Shown piece by piece: positions 15,239-23,375 of a stretch of 30,292 bases of DNA; positions within the stretch are counted from its first letter, which is position 1; each line of letters begins with the position of its first letter. The stretch covers positions 1 to 30,292 of the forward strand of contig JBAYTA010000012.1 of NCBI GenBank assembly GCA_041675865.1, in the 5' to 3' direction. Source of the DNA: DUVT01 sp041675865 (GTDB lineage: Bacteria > Bacillota_I > Bacilli_A > ML615J-28 > CAG-698). The translations under genes were made by a program, and so were the position numbers. The notes under the pieces are model-generated. The model was not told where the DNA came from. It made no database searches and was given only the letters and a program-made list of their open reading frames with translations.

Positions 15239-16119
15239 TATTTTACAGTGAAAATTATATCATTTATTATTGGCATTTCTTCTGTATATTCTAAATGTCT
15301 AATTCTATTTGAGTTTTCAACAACATCATCATAAATAAATTTAGAATCTACTTTAATATATTCTTGATATTTATATTTTTCTTCTTTGATCACATTTTGG
15401 TTTTCATCTAGGTAAGTAACTTTATATTCTTTTTTAATCCATTTTGGATATAAGTTAATATCAGTTAAATCACTTGTAAGTTTTGATACTTCATTTTTAA
15501 ACTCACTATCTAAATACCAACCAGCAAATTCATACCCTCTTCTTTCCAAAACAGGTAGATTGCCATCTTTAACTTCTAATGGAAGAGCTGAAGTATCAAC
15601 AACACTATCTATTTCACTGAAGCAGTTTAATAGACGTTTAGTTCTTTGGAAATGGAATAATGTTTCATAATTCATATAAAAGAATTTACATGTATCTACT
15701 AAAGAAGCCCAACTATTATAGAAGAAATCATTACCATGAATATCTCCAGATGAATAATCTTCATCAGTACGCCAGTAAGCAAAAAATGTGATAATAAATT
15801 TAATAAATGATCTATATTTATTATTCTTATAACAATATCCTATAAATCCTTCTTCGCTTTGGTTTTCTACTATTCCATCTTCTTCAAAAACAATATAGTA
15901 TTTGTGGAAAAGATTTGCAAGACCTGTCATAGTTCCTTTTCCATAATTCCAGTCAATTGCAATTTTTAAGAAATCTTCAAGACTATAATCTTTCACACCT
16001 GATTCTGGATAAATTTCATTTAAATAATTATAAAAATAAGTAAAGAAACTATTAAATAATTCTTCTTTTGAAGAAAAAACATCTCCTAAATTATAATTTA
16101 TCTTTTTTAATTCACTCAT
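15238..16119 (-). CDS. Protein with InlB B-repeat domain, otherwise unrecognised
   Basis: A 293-residue protein. Residues 186-228 look like the InlB B-repeat (Listeria-Bacteroides repeat): LPVLERRGYEFAGWYLD, then LTDINLYPKWIKK. The following part (EYKVTYLDENQNVIKEEKY) resembles the start of another beta-rich unit. InlB repeats normally occur in large secreted surface proteins. Here there is no signal peptide, no membrane span and no LPXTG-type anchor, so the protein appears cytosolic. The first 170 residues, rich in Phe, Tyr and Trp, match no family I know. Start: ATG with AAAGGAG upstream and a good promoter at 16153-16181. Monocistronic, with its own terminator. Function unknown. Confidence 0.7.
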   Translation of the reverse strand: MSELKKINYNLGDVFSSKEELFNSFFTYFYNYLNEIYPESGVKDYSLEDFLKIAIDWNYGKGTMTGLANLFHKYYIVFEEDGIVENQSEEGFIGYCYKNNKYRSFIKFIITFFAYWRTDEDYSSGDIHGNDFFYNSWASLVDTCKFFYMNYETLFHFQRTKRLLNCFSEIDSVVDTSALPLEVKDGNLPVLERRGYEFAGWYLDSEFKNEVSKLTSDLTDINLYPKWIKKEYKVTYLDENQNVIKEEKYKYQEYIKVDSKFIYDDVVENSNRIRHLEYTEEMPIINDIIFTVK

Positions 16120-16152
16120 AATTTTAATACTCCTTTAAAAAACAACATCATT

Positions 16153-16181
16153 ATTTTACTATATTTAAGCCTTTTTAGCAA
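16153..16181 (-). promoter_or_regulatory. Sigma-A promoter of the InlB-repeat protein gene
   Basis: On the minus strand: TTGCTA, a 17-base spacer, then TAAAAT, some 34 bases before the start codon. The 16182-16300 stretch beyond it should hold the promoter of the divergent plus-strand gene. The best candidate is TTGTTA at 16238 with TAATAA at 16260, which is weak. Confidence 0.6.
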
Positions 16182-16300
16182 CTACATTCTTTAATATATG
16201 ATAAAATATAATCTATAATAAATATTTTAAAGTTTCTTTGTTATATTTAAAATATCTGCTAATAAACTTAAATAGTAAACAATTATACAAGGAGATAAGT

Positions 16301-17176
16301 ATGAAATACTTCTATGGACCCAAAAATAAGAAAAACTATTTTGAAGGATGGTATTTTAAGCACACATCTAAAGATCTAAATATTGCATTTATACCTAGTA
16401 TTTCAATTACTAATAATAAGAATAAAAATGCATTCATCCAAGTAATCTCAAATAATTTTACTGAAAAGTTTGTATTTCCATATGAAGATTTTTTCTCAAG
16501 TGTTAATACATTAAACATCCGTATAAAGAACAATATTTTCACTTCAAAATCTTTAAATTTAAATCTTAAGAGCGATAAATATGAAATAAAAGCAAACCTT
16601 ACATATTCTCCATTTCAAACTCTAAAATCTGATATTATGGGTCCTTTTAAAAATTTTCCTAAAATGGAGTGTAAACATAATATCTTTTCTATGAAGCATA
16701 TTGTTGATGGGACTATCTTTATAAATAATAAAGAACATATCTTTAAAAATGAATTTGGTTATTTAGAAGGAGATTATGGTATATCATTTCCTGATAAATA
16801 TAAATGGATTCAATCTAACAACCTCCATAATGGATCGTTCTTTCTTTCAATTGCAACAATACCTTATTTAAAGTTTAAATTCACAGGACTAATTGCAGCA
16901 CTTATTGTTGGTTCAAAGGAATATCGCTTTGCAACATATAATTTTTCAAAGATATTAATTAACACAAAAGACCACATTAGAATTAGAAAAAGAAAATATA
17001 TCCTTGATGTCTTTATAAAAGATAGTACTAGCTTAATCTTAGCTGCTCCAAAGAATGGTGATATGTCAAGAAAAGTGTATGAATCTATGGATGCAGTAAT
17101 TGAAGTAAAACTTTCAAAAAAGAATCATGTGCTATATCATGAAACGGGATATAATGCCTCAATTGAAATAGGATAG
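16301..17176 (+). CDS. Tocopherol-cyclase-like family protein
   Basis: A 291-residue protein resembling the tocopherol cyclase-like family known from plants and cyanobacteria (VTE1) and from many bacteria that make no tocopherol. Signs are the N-terminal YFYGPKNKKNYFEGWYFKH, the central FKNEFGYLEGDYGISFPDKYKWIQSNN, and the C-terminal pattern GDMSRKVYESMDAVIEVKL, all typical of this beta-barrel lipocalin-like fold. No signal peptide or membrane span. The start at 16301 is chosen because AAGGAGATAAGT lies just upstream and because the family similarity begins at this residue; an in-frame ATG at 16238 has no ribosome binding site. It is a lone plus-strand gene. In Bacillota the substrate is unknown, so a lipid-like ligand is only an inference. 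Confidence 0.8.
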   Translation: MKYFYGPKNKKNYFEGWYFKHTSKDLNIAFIPSISITNNKNKNAFIQVISNNFTEKFVFPYEDFFSSVNTLNIRIKNNIFTSKSLNLNLKSDKYEIKANLTYSPFQTLKSDIMGPFKNFPKMECKHNIFSMKHIVDGTIFINNKEHIFKNEFGYLEGDYGISFPDKYKWIQSNNLHNGSFFLSIATIPYLKFKFTGLIAALIVGSKEYRFATYNFSKILINTKDHIRIRKRKYILDVFIKDSTSLILAAPKNGDMSRKVYESMDAVIEVKLSKKNHVLYHETGYNASIEIG

Positions 17177-17236
17177 TTTAATTATCAAACTTAAACAGCT
17201 TGGATAAACCAGTAATTACTATATTACTAATCAAAC

Positions 17237-17268
17237 AAAAAATACTTAGAGTTTTCTAAGTATTTTTA
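17237..17268. terminator. Bidirectional terminator between convergent genes
   Basis: A perfect stem of at least 11 bp (AAATACTTAGA with its complement, 17240-17250 and 17255-17265), a 4-base loop, and T runs on both strands. It serves both the tocopherol-cyclase-like gene from the left and the carboxypeptidase gene from the right. Confidence 0.85.
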
Positions 17269-18498
17269 CTGAGAATTTAAAAATATTTCTTTAAAAACTT
17301 CATATAAAATATTAAAGAATGATGCTTTTACAACTTCTTCTTTTACTTCTAAATCAACTTCCTTAATTAACTTACCATCATAAAATACTTTAATAGTACC
17401 TACTTTCTTATTATCGTAGCCAATGTTTTCATATATAATATTTGTTTCAACTTTTATATCCTTTAAGTCTGTACCTTTCTTTTTTAAAACATTAACATCT
17501 TCTTTAATTGTTATATTATAAGTTTTAGGATAAAATCTAACATCTTCATAAGTTTCTATAATATTATCTTTTTGATAAATTGGATGTACATCATAAGTTG
17601 ACAAAGCATAATTTAGCATTTGAACTATCTCTTGGTTTCTAATTTTAGGATCAGTATTACCCATAGTAACAGCAACAAATCTTTTTCCATCTCGTTTAAT
17701 CGTAGCTGTTAGACAATACCCAGACTCATTAGTCCATCCAGTCTTAATACCATCTACACCTTCTACAAATTTAACTAACTTATTTGTATTAACTAACCAA
17801 AATTTATTTTCTTTTCCTTCTCTTACATAATCTTCATAAATACTAGTATATTTTAAAATATCAGGATAATTATTAATTAAATAAGAGCCCATTAAAGCCA
17901 TATCTCTTGCACTAGATACATGGCCAGCTTCTGGCAACCCATTTGAGTTCTTGAAAACTGTATTGGTTGCTCCAATCTTTTTAGCTTTATTATTCATCAT
18001 TTTTACAAAATTAGCTTCGCTACCACCAATAGCTTCCGCAAATACAACAGCAGAATCATTCGCAGAGTTAATTGCAACTGATTTTAATAAATCTTCAACC
18101 TTCATCTTTTCTCCAGGTTCAAGATATATATTTGTTCCGCCCATTCCTGATGCATATTCACTACAAGTTAACTCTTGATCTAATGTTAATACATTATTTT
18201 CTAATGCTTCCATTATTAATATCATAGTCATTATTTTCGTCATACTCGCAGGCGATCTTGCTTCATCTGCATTTTTCTCATATATTACTTCAAGTGTAGT
18301 TGGTTCTAAAAGTATAGCTGCTTTCGCATTTTTTACTAATTCTAATTCCCCATCCTCATTCATAACTTCTTCTAGATTAAATTCAAAATCATCAATGTCT
18401 AATCCATTAACAGGTTTATTATATTGGAAGAAGATAAATGTAAGCATTACAAACAAAATAATGATGAATATAAAGTTCCTCTTAACCTTATTTTTCAA
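17266..18498 (-). CDS. D-alanyl-D-alanine carboxypeptidase (DacF/PBP5 type)
   Basis: A 410-residue penicillin-binding protein of the S11 peptidase family that removes the terminal D-Ala from peptidoglycan stem peptides. N-terminal membrane span or signal (FIFIIILFVMLTFIFF, 10-24), catalytic SMTK (Ser85, Lys88), SAN at 145-147, and KTG at 252-254 in DGIKTGWTNESG, then a PBP5 C-terminal beta domain and an amphipathic C-terminal helix (FNILYEVFKEIFLNS) that would hold the enzyme on the outer membrane face. The start is TTG at 18498, with GGTGAT as ribosome binding site; an in-frame TGA just upstream rules out extension. In Bacillus, dacF lies directly upstream of spoIIA. Here four genes intervene, so DacF is likely but not certain. 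A weak promoter candidate is TTGTTC-17-TAATAA at 18518-18546. Confidence 0.93.
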   Translation of the reverse strand: MKNKVKRNFIFIIILFVMLTFIFFQYNKPVNGLDIDDFEFNLEEVMNEDGELELVKNAKAAILLEPTTLEVIYEKNADEARSPASMTKIMTMILIMEALENNVLTLDQELTCSEYASGMGGTNIYLEPGEKMKVEDLLKSVAINSANDSAVVFAEAIGGSEANFVKMMNNKAKKIGATNTVFKNSNGLPEAGHVSSARDMALMGSYLINNYPDILKYTSIYEDYVREGKENKFWLVNTNKLVKFVEGVDGIKTGWTNESGYCLTATIKRDGKRFVAVTMGNTDPKIRNQEIVQMLNYALSTYDVHPIYQKDNIIETYEDVRFYPKTYNITIKEDVNVLKKKGTDLKDIKVETNIIYENIGYDNKKVGTIKVFYDGKLIKEVDLEVKEEVVKASFFNILYEVFKEIFLNSQ

Positions 18499-18532
18499 TT
18501 TATATCACCACTAAATATTATTAATAAAACCA

Positions 18533-18570
18533 TTAAAAAAGAACAAAAACTAATTATATATAGTTTTTGC
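18533..18570 (-). terminator. Terminator of glpK
   Basis: A 9-bp stem (CAAAAACTA with TAGTTTTTG, 18544-18552 and 18561-18569), an 8-base loop and a T-rich tail on the minus strand. It lies 11 bases after the glpK stop. Confidence 0.75.
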
Positions 18571-18580
18571 TTTAATATAT

Positions 18581-20077
18581 TTATAATTTAAATCTTCTAG
18601 TAGCTTCAATCGCTATTTTCCAACCTCTATGGAGCTCATTTCTCTTTTCTTCACTCATTTTATTAGTGAAGATTTTTTCAATTGAACGCATCTTTTTAAT
18701 TTCTTCCCTATCTTGCCATACTCCAACTGCAAGCCCTGCTAAATATGCAGCACCTAAAGCTGTAGTTTCTAAACATCTTGGTCTTATAATATTTTTATTT
18801 ATAATATTTGATTGAAATTGCATTAAAAAGTCATTAACAGAAGCTCCACCATCAACAGTTAAATGCTTAATTTTTATACTTGATTCTTCTTGCATAACAT
18901 CCATAACATCTCTACTTTGATATGCAATAGCTTCTAATGTTGCGTTAATTATATTTTCTTTGGATGTTGCTCTAGTTATTCCAAACATTGCTCCTCTAGC
19001 ATCATTATCCCAATACGGAGTACCAAGTCCAACAAAAGCAGGAACAAAATAAACTCCATCACTGCTTGGATTTCTCGAAGTATATATTTCACAATCTTTA
19101 GAATTTCTAAATAATCTTAGTCCATCTCTAAGCCATTGAACTGCACTACCTGCAATAAATACAGAACCTTCCAAAGCATATTCAGTTATACCATTAATTT
19201 TCCAGGCTATTGTTGTTAGTAACCCTTTATTTGAATAGATCAATTTTTCCTTCGTATTCATAAGCATAAAACAACCTGTTCCATATGTGTTTTTAATTTC
19301 ACCAGCATCAAAACAGCATTGGCCAAAGAGCGATGCTTGTTGGTCACCAACTATGGAAGCAAGCGGTATTTCTACATCTTCATCAATGTCATTAAAACTT
19401 ACATAACCATAAACTTCACTAGTATCTCTTACTTCAGGTAAAATCGATTTTGGTATCCCAACAATCTCCAAAATCTCTTCATCCCATTCATTCGTCTTAA
19501 TATTATATAACATTGTTCTAGATGCATTTGTTGCATCAGTTATATGTAATTTCTTATTTGTTAGGTGGAATGTTAAAAAGGAGTCAATTGTTCCAAAAAG
19601 AAGTCTATTTTCCTTTAATAGTTTTCTAGCTTCTTCCACATTATCCAAAATCCACTTAATTTTACTTAATGAGAAATATGGATTGATTAATAAACCTGTT
19701 TTTTCTTGAAATAAATCTACATATCCTTGTCTAATCAAATCATCACATATAGCTTGAGATTGTCTACTTTGCCAGACAATTGCATTATACACTGGTTTAC
19801 CAGTTAATTTATCCCAAAGAATTGTTGTTTCTCTTTGATTAGTAATTCCAATTGCACTTATATCTTTTAGTGATAATTTACTCTTATTAATTACGTTTTT
19901 CACAACACCATAAACAGTCTCTAATATTTCTTCACCATCATGTTCTACCCAGCCATTTTGAGGATGAATTTGACTAAACTCCATTTGTGATGAAGCTATT
20001 ATGTTAGAATTCTTATCAAAGATAATTGCTCTGGTGCTAGTTGTTCCTTGATCGATTGATAATACATATTTTTTCAT
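18581..20077 (-). CDS. glpK: Glycerol kinase
   Basis: A 498-residue FGGY-family kinase that converts glycerol to glycerol 3-phosphate in the cytoplasm. Diagnostic stretches are the N-terminal DQGTTSTRAIIFD, TNQRETTILWD, SKIKWILDN, the catalytic region GDQQASLFGQ, NTYGTGCFMLMNT, the GLGTPYWD stretch and the C-terminal TVDGGASVNDFLMQFQ. Length is standard. Bacillota glpK often sits with glpF and glpD; here it stands alone between two terminators with its own promoter (20103-20131). I see no catabolite response element and no GlpP-type antiterminator leader in the short upstream region. Ribosome binding site: GGAG 10 bases before the ATG. Confidence 0.97.
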   Translation of the reverse strand: MKKYVLSIDQGTTSTRAIIFDKNSNIIASSQMEFSQIHPQNGWVEHDGEEILETVYGVVKNVINKSKLSLKDISAIGITNQRETTILWDKLTGKPVYNAIVWQSRQSQAICDDLIRQGYVDLFQEKTGLLINPYFSLSKIKWILDNVEEARKLLKENRLLFGTIDSFLTFHLTNKKLHITDATNASRTMLYNIKTNEWDEEILEIVGIPKSILPEVRDTSEVYGYVSFNDIDEDVEIPLASIVGDQQASLFGQCCFDAGEIKNTYGTGCFMLMNTKEKLIYSNKGLLTTIAWKINGITEYALEGSVFIAGSAVQWLRDGLRLFRNSKDCEIYTSRNPSSDGVYFVPAFVGLGTPYWDNDARGAMFGITRATSKENIINATLEAIAYQSRDVMDVMQEESSIKIKHLTVDGGASVNDFLMQFQSNIINKNIIRPRCLETTALGAAYLAGLAVGVWQDREEIKKMRSIEKIFTNKMSEEKRNELHRGWKIAIEATRRFKL

Positions 20078-20102
20078 AACACAACTCCATTTACTTTAAT
20101 TA

Positions 20103-20131
20103 ATTTTAACATAAATTAAGGTAATAAACAA
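20103..20131 (-). promoter_or_regulatory. Sigma-A promoter of glpK
   Basis: On the minus strand: TTGTTT, a 17-base spacer, then TAAAAT, about 25 bases before the glpK start. It lies back to back with the sigma-E-type cotJ promoter on the other strand. Confidence 0.6.
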
Positions 20132-20134
20132 TTT

Positions 20135-20163
20135 ATAATTTCTAAGTATTTTGCCCATACATT
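20135..20163 (+). promoter_or_regulatory. Sigma-E-type promoter of the cotJ operon
   Basis: The sequence CATACATT at 20156-20163 matches the Bacillus sigma-E -10 consensus, and ATA at 20135-20137 lies 18 bases upstream at the -35 position. RNA would start near 20170, followed by AGGAGG at 20190-20195 and the ATG at 20201. In Bacillus cotJ is transcribed by sigma-E in the mother cell, which supports this reading. Confidence 0.65.
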
Positions 20164-20200
20164 ATCCTTGTATTAGAATACATTAAATTAGGAGGTAAAG

Positions 20201-20722
20201 ATGAATTATCAAAGATTAAATTATCCAAATGGATATAAGAAAATTGTTCAACCAAAACAGGGTTGTAAAATGCCACCACAACCTAATATACCAATGCCAA
20301 TACCTGAACCTATGCCAATGCCTAAACCAATGCCACTACCTACACCAGTACCAAATAACAATCCACCACTAAATTTATTCCCAGTTGATGAGGGATATGT
20401 CAAGGGAACAATTTTTAGAGGACTATATCAACCATATAAAAATATGAGTCCAATAGCTCCAGTAAATAATACCAAAATGCAAAGAATGTTATTTGATGTA
20501 AACAAATATCATTTTGCTATGACTGAGTTAAGTTTTTATTTAAACAATTTTCCTAATGATGTTGAAGCATTAAGATTATTTAATGGATTTAGAAAAGATT
20601 ATTTAAGAGCAAAAAATGAATTTGAGACCGAATTTGGTGCTCTTGATATGACATCACAACAATTAGAAAGAGGTCCTTGGAATTGGGTTCAAACAACCGC
20701 TCCATGGAAGAGAGGAGTTTAA
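20201..20722 (+). CDS. cotJA-cotJB: Spore coat protein: CotJA fused to CotJB
   Basis: A 173-residue spore coat protein made of two parts that are separate genes in Bacillus. Residues 58-82 are CotJA-like (LFPVDEGYVKGTIFRGLYQPY, comparable to the EALxxGTLxxxLYxPY end of CotJA). Residues 96-170 are CotJB-like (FDVNKYHFAMTELSFYLNNF, PND, FxTEFGALDM, then WNWVQTTAPWK). Before them lies a proline/methionine-rich stretch, residues 24-56, of (Met/Pro-x-Pro) repeats. There is no internal ribosome binding site before Met93 or Met96 and no stop between the parts, so it is one polypeptide. It starts behind AGGAGG and is followed three bases after its stop by cotJC. CotJ proteins form an inner coat complex in Bacillus. 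Confidence 0.88.
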   Translation: MNYQRLNYPNGYKKIVQPKQGCKMPPQPNIPMPIPEPMPMPKPMPLPTPVPNNNPPLNLFPVDEGYVKGTIFRGLYQPYKNMSPIAPVNNTKMQRMLFDVNKYHFAMTELSFYLNNFPNDVEALRLFNGFRKDYLRAKNEFETEFGALDMTSQQLERGPWNWVQTTAPWKRGV

Positions 20723-20725
20723 TTT

Positions 20726-21286
20726 ATGTGGATTTATGAAAAAAGGTTACAGTTTCCTGTAAACATTAAAAAACCGGACCCAAGAATGGCTAAGCTGGTA
20801 ATCACACAATATGGTGGACCTGATGGCGAACTTAGTGCAGCTTTAAGGTATTTAAACCAAAGATACACAATGCCAGATGAAAGAGGAAGAATTCTTCTTA
20901 CTGATATAGGTACTGAAGAATTAGCACATGTAGAAATTGTCTGTGCAATGGTATCACAACTTATGGAAGGTGCTACTTTAGAACAAATAAAAGCAGCTGG
21001 AATGGATACACATTATGCAACAAGAGGAATGGATTTATACCCTACTGATTCCTTAGGTAATGCATTTACTGTAAAATACTTTGGAGCAGTTGGAGATCCA
21101 TTGGCAGACTTAGCTGAAGACATGGCAGCGGAAGAAAAAGCAAGAGCAGTTTATGAAAACTTAATTGATCTTGCAACAGATCCAGATGTAATTGCTCCTC
21201 TACTTTGGTTAAGAGAAAGAGAAATTGTCCATTTCCAAATGTTTAAAGAATTAAGAGATTATTACATAGAAAATCTTAAACTTTAA
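20726..21286 (+). CDS. cotJC: Spore coat protein CotJC, manganese catalase family
   Basis: A 186-residue protein of the CotJC group within the di-manganese catalase family. It forms part of the spore coat, and catalase activity has been proposed from homology. Candidate metal ligands fit the family: Glu35 (GELSAALRYL), Glu65 and His68 in TEELAHVEI, Glu136 or Glu137 in AAEEKARAVYE, and His169 in REIVHFQMF. The start MWIYEKRLQFPV is the usual CotJC N-terminus. AGAGGAG in the end of the upstream gene serves as ribosome binding site. Second and last gene of the cotJ operon, closed by the terminator at 21286-21318. Confidence 0.95.
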   Translation: MWIYEKRLQFPVNIKKPDPRMAKLVITQYGGPDGELSAALRYLNQRYTMPDERGRILLTDIGTEELAHVEIVCAMVSQLMEGATLEQIKAAGMDTHYATRGMDLYPTDSLGNAFTVKYFGAVGDPLADLAEDMAAEEKARAVYENLIDLATDPDVIAPLLWLREREIVHFQMFKELRDYYIENLKL

Positions 21287-21318
21287 AAAGATTCCTGCAA
21301 TAAGGAATCTCTTTTTAT
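21286..21318. terminator. Bidirectional terminator after cotJC
   Basis: An 8-bp stem AGATTCCT/AGGAATCT (21289-21296 and 21303-21310), a 6-base loop and CTTTTTATTT on the plus strand, with an A run on the left that gives T on the minus strand. It separates cotJC from the convergent gene that ends at 21315. Confidence 0.82.
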
Positions 21319-21635
21319 TTTTCTTTAAGTTTATCTATCCCATAAAACCACGGAACTATTTTTATATCTTTAATATACTCATATTCCTTATATTCATCTT
21401 TAATACTTCCGTCATCTTTAAACCAATTTTCTTCCATATTAGGATTATAATAATTCAAATGAAAAACATTATAAAATAACCCAGTATACCTCTTACTTCC
21501 GCCGTCTTCATAACTGGCAGTATAGAAAGCAAAAATTGGTATTTTTGAATTTTTCATCCTAGCAAAATCAACAAAAAAAAGAATAACCCATATTAACATT
21601 ATATAAAGTAAAATATATTTATATTTTCGTTTCAT
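21315..21635 (-). CDS. Unrecognised small membrane-anchored protein
   Basis: A 106-residue protein with a single N-terminal span (YILLYIMLIWVILFFVDFA, about residues 7-25) after the basic MKRKYK, and an exposed C-terminal part of about 80 residues, rich in Tyr, Asp and Lys (LFYNVFHLNYYNPNMEENWF). The positive-inside rule places the C-terminal part outside. Start supported by AAGAGGT. It lies alone, between the terminators of cotJC and the nucleoside kinase gene. I recognise no family. Its AT-rich composition is like its neighbours. Confidence 0.6.
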   Translation of the reverse strand: MKRKYKYILLYIMLIWVILFFVDFARMKNSKIPIFAFYTASYEDGGSKRYTGLFYNVFHLNYYNPNMEENWFKDDGSIKDEYKEYEYIKDIKIVPWFYGIDKLKEK

Positions 21636-21679
21636 AGTTTACCTCTTACATTTATAACAAATAATTTAAAACATTTTTT

Positions 21680-21710
21680 AAAAAAAGAAAGCAAAATTAA
21701 TTGCTTTCTA
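21680..21710 (-). terminator. Terminator of the kinase operon
   Basis: A 9-bp perfect stem (AGAAAGCAA with TTGCTTTCT, 21686-21694 and 21701-21709), a 6-base loop and six T on the minus strand. It follows the stop at 21717 directly. Confidence 0.85.
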
Positions 21711-21716
21711 AATCTT

Positions 21717-23363
21717 TTAATGAATTTCTAAGAAACAAGAGTTACCAATAAATTCTCTTAGTAAAGAATTACACGGAACTAAGGAATCATCAATATCTTT
21801 AAAATATTTCAAGAATTTCACAAGTCTATTTGCTTGAATAAAATACTCATTATTTCTATCAATTGCTTCTAAAATTGGTAGAGCATATTTTTTTATAACT
21901 CCAAGTTCATAAGATAACTCCGTATTGAAAATATAATCTGCTTGTTCTTGGAAAGGATAAATCCATCTAAACTCTCCTCTTCTAACAGATGGCCACATAC
22001 CTAAAGTATCAGAAGGTCTAGTTTTTCTAAATTGCCAATCCCTAACCATTCTTCTTAACATTCTTATATCTGTCGCACTAATAGGATTATGATTATCAAT
22101 ATTAATTTGCGCAGTTGGACTTATATAAATTTTAAACTTCTGATGCTTAGGTATTAATGAAGTTAATTCTTCATTAAGAGCATGGATACCTTCAATTATT
22201 ATCGGAGTATTTTTAGGTATTCTAATTTTCTTTCCATCAACTCTTTTACCTATTTTAAAATCAAATTTAGGTAATTGAACTTCTTCTCCTCTAACTAAAG
22301 CAAGTAAATGCTTGTTAAATAATTCAACATCAAGTGCATTAATATGCTCTAAATCCGGTTCTCCAAATTCATCTTTTGGTGCAAAATCTCTATTTAAATA
22401 ATAATCATCCATAGAAATTTTCACAGGTTTAATACCTCTGGTCATTAATTCTATTCGTAGGCGATTAGAAAATGTAGTTTTACCACTAGATGATGGACCA
22501 GCAATAGCAATGATTCTAATATTATCTATATCATTTTTAATTCTAATTCCAAGTTCAGACAACATATTATTATGTTTTGTTTCACACATATTAACAAGTT
22601 CATAGGCTCCATTACCTTCAATTTGCTTATTTAAATTTGCAATTGAATCAGCACCAACCATAGTTGACCAGTCTCTTGCTTCTTTTTGCATTCTTCCAAA
22701 ACTTGGAGAATCTTCAAATGCTGGAATTTCGCCAGTTTCTTCAGCTCGCGGAAGCTGAAGTAATATATATGGATAATAAAGTTTTAAATTATAATCCTTT
22801 AAATATCCAGTAGAAGGAACCATATATCCAAACATATAGTTTACATATTCTTCACATACATAAGTATTAACATAGTCTTCTTCACGATATTTTAAGACTT
22901 CAATTTTATCTAAATATCCTTCTTTTTCATAAAGTTTAATTGCTTCATCTATTGATAGTCTCTTTCTTTTAATTGGTAAATCCAAAGCAATAATAGAATC
23001 CATCTCTTCTTTTAATCTTTTTATAAATGCTTCATCAATTGAAACATCATCTTCTCCGTTAACTTCTATGGCAGTTGATCTAGATACACTTTGAGTGAAC
23101 TTAACCTTATATTTAGGATTAATTCTCTCAAGGGCCATAATAACTAAATAACGCATACTAGTTTCATAAACTTTAGTAGCATCATATGAAGTTAAATCTA
23201 AAAACTCAACTTCACAATTATAATTTAAATAATAATCTAATTCTCTTAATCGATTATTTACTGTTGCAACATAACATTTCACATCTAGCGATTTTGCTAA
23301 GTCTTTTAAAGTAACTTTGTCTTCAAATTCTAAAACTTGATTATTTACTTTCACACTAAACAT
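21717..23363 (-). CDS. TGS-domain nucleoside (uridine) kinase-like protein
   Basis: A 548-residue fusion known in many Bacillota and Thermotogae. The N-terminus (1-60) is a TGS/ubiquitin-like domain. Residues 65-180 resemble the second additional domain of threonyl-tRNA synthetase. From about 270 there is a phosphoribulokinase/uridine kinase-type P-loop domain with GPSSSGKT at 289-296, KISMDDYY, DLEHINALDVELFNKHL, PIIIEGIHALN and DIRMLRRMVRDW. The kinase half would phosphorylate a nucleoside such as uridine; no substrate is fixed by the sequence. It is distinct from plain uridine kinase (about 210 residues). It starts behind AAAGGAGA, 13 bases after the O-antigen-ligase-like gene, and shares its promoter. 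Confidence 0.88.
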   Translation of the reverse strand: MFSVKVNNQVLEFEDKVTLKDLAKSLDVKCYVATVNNRLRELDYYLNYNCEVEFLDLTSYDATKVYETSMRYLVIMALERINPKYKVKFTQSVSRSTAIEVNGEDDVSIDEAFIKRLKEEMDSIIALDLPIKRKRLSIDEAIKLYEKEGYLDKIEVLKYREEDYVNTYVCEEYVNYMFGYMVPSTGYLKDYNLKLYYPYILLQLPRAEETGEIPAFEDSPSFGRMQKEARDWSTMVGADSIANLNKQIEGNGAYELVNMCETKHNNMLSELGIRIKNDIDNIRIIAIAGPSSSGKTTFSNRLRIELMTRGIKPVKISMDDYYLNRDFAPKDEFGEPDLEHINALDVELFNKHLLALVRGEEVQLPKFDFKIGKRVDGKKIRIPKNTPIIIEGIHALNEELTSLIPKHQKFKIYISPTAQINIDNHNPISATDIRMLRRMVRDWQFRKTRPSDTLGMWPSVRRGEFRWIYPFQEQADYIFNTELSYELGVIKKYALPILEAIDRNNEYFIQANRLVKFLKYFKDIDDSLVPCNSLLREFIGNSCFLEIH

Positions 23364-23375
23364 AAATTTTCTCCT

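Noticed and set aside
16238..16300. Longer N-terminus of the tocopherol-cyclase-like protein
   Set aside because: No ribosome binding site upstream of the first ATG; AAGGAG lies just before 16301, and family similarity begins there.
20270..20360. Pro/Met-rich repeat region as a CRISPR or other non-coding repeat
   Set aside because: The short CCxATGCC-type units are codons for alternating Pro and Met/other residues in the CotJA-CotJB frame, with no spacers.
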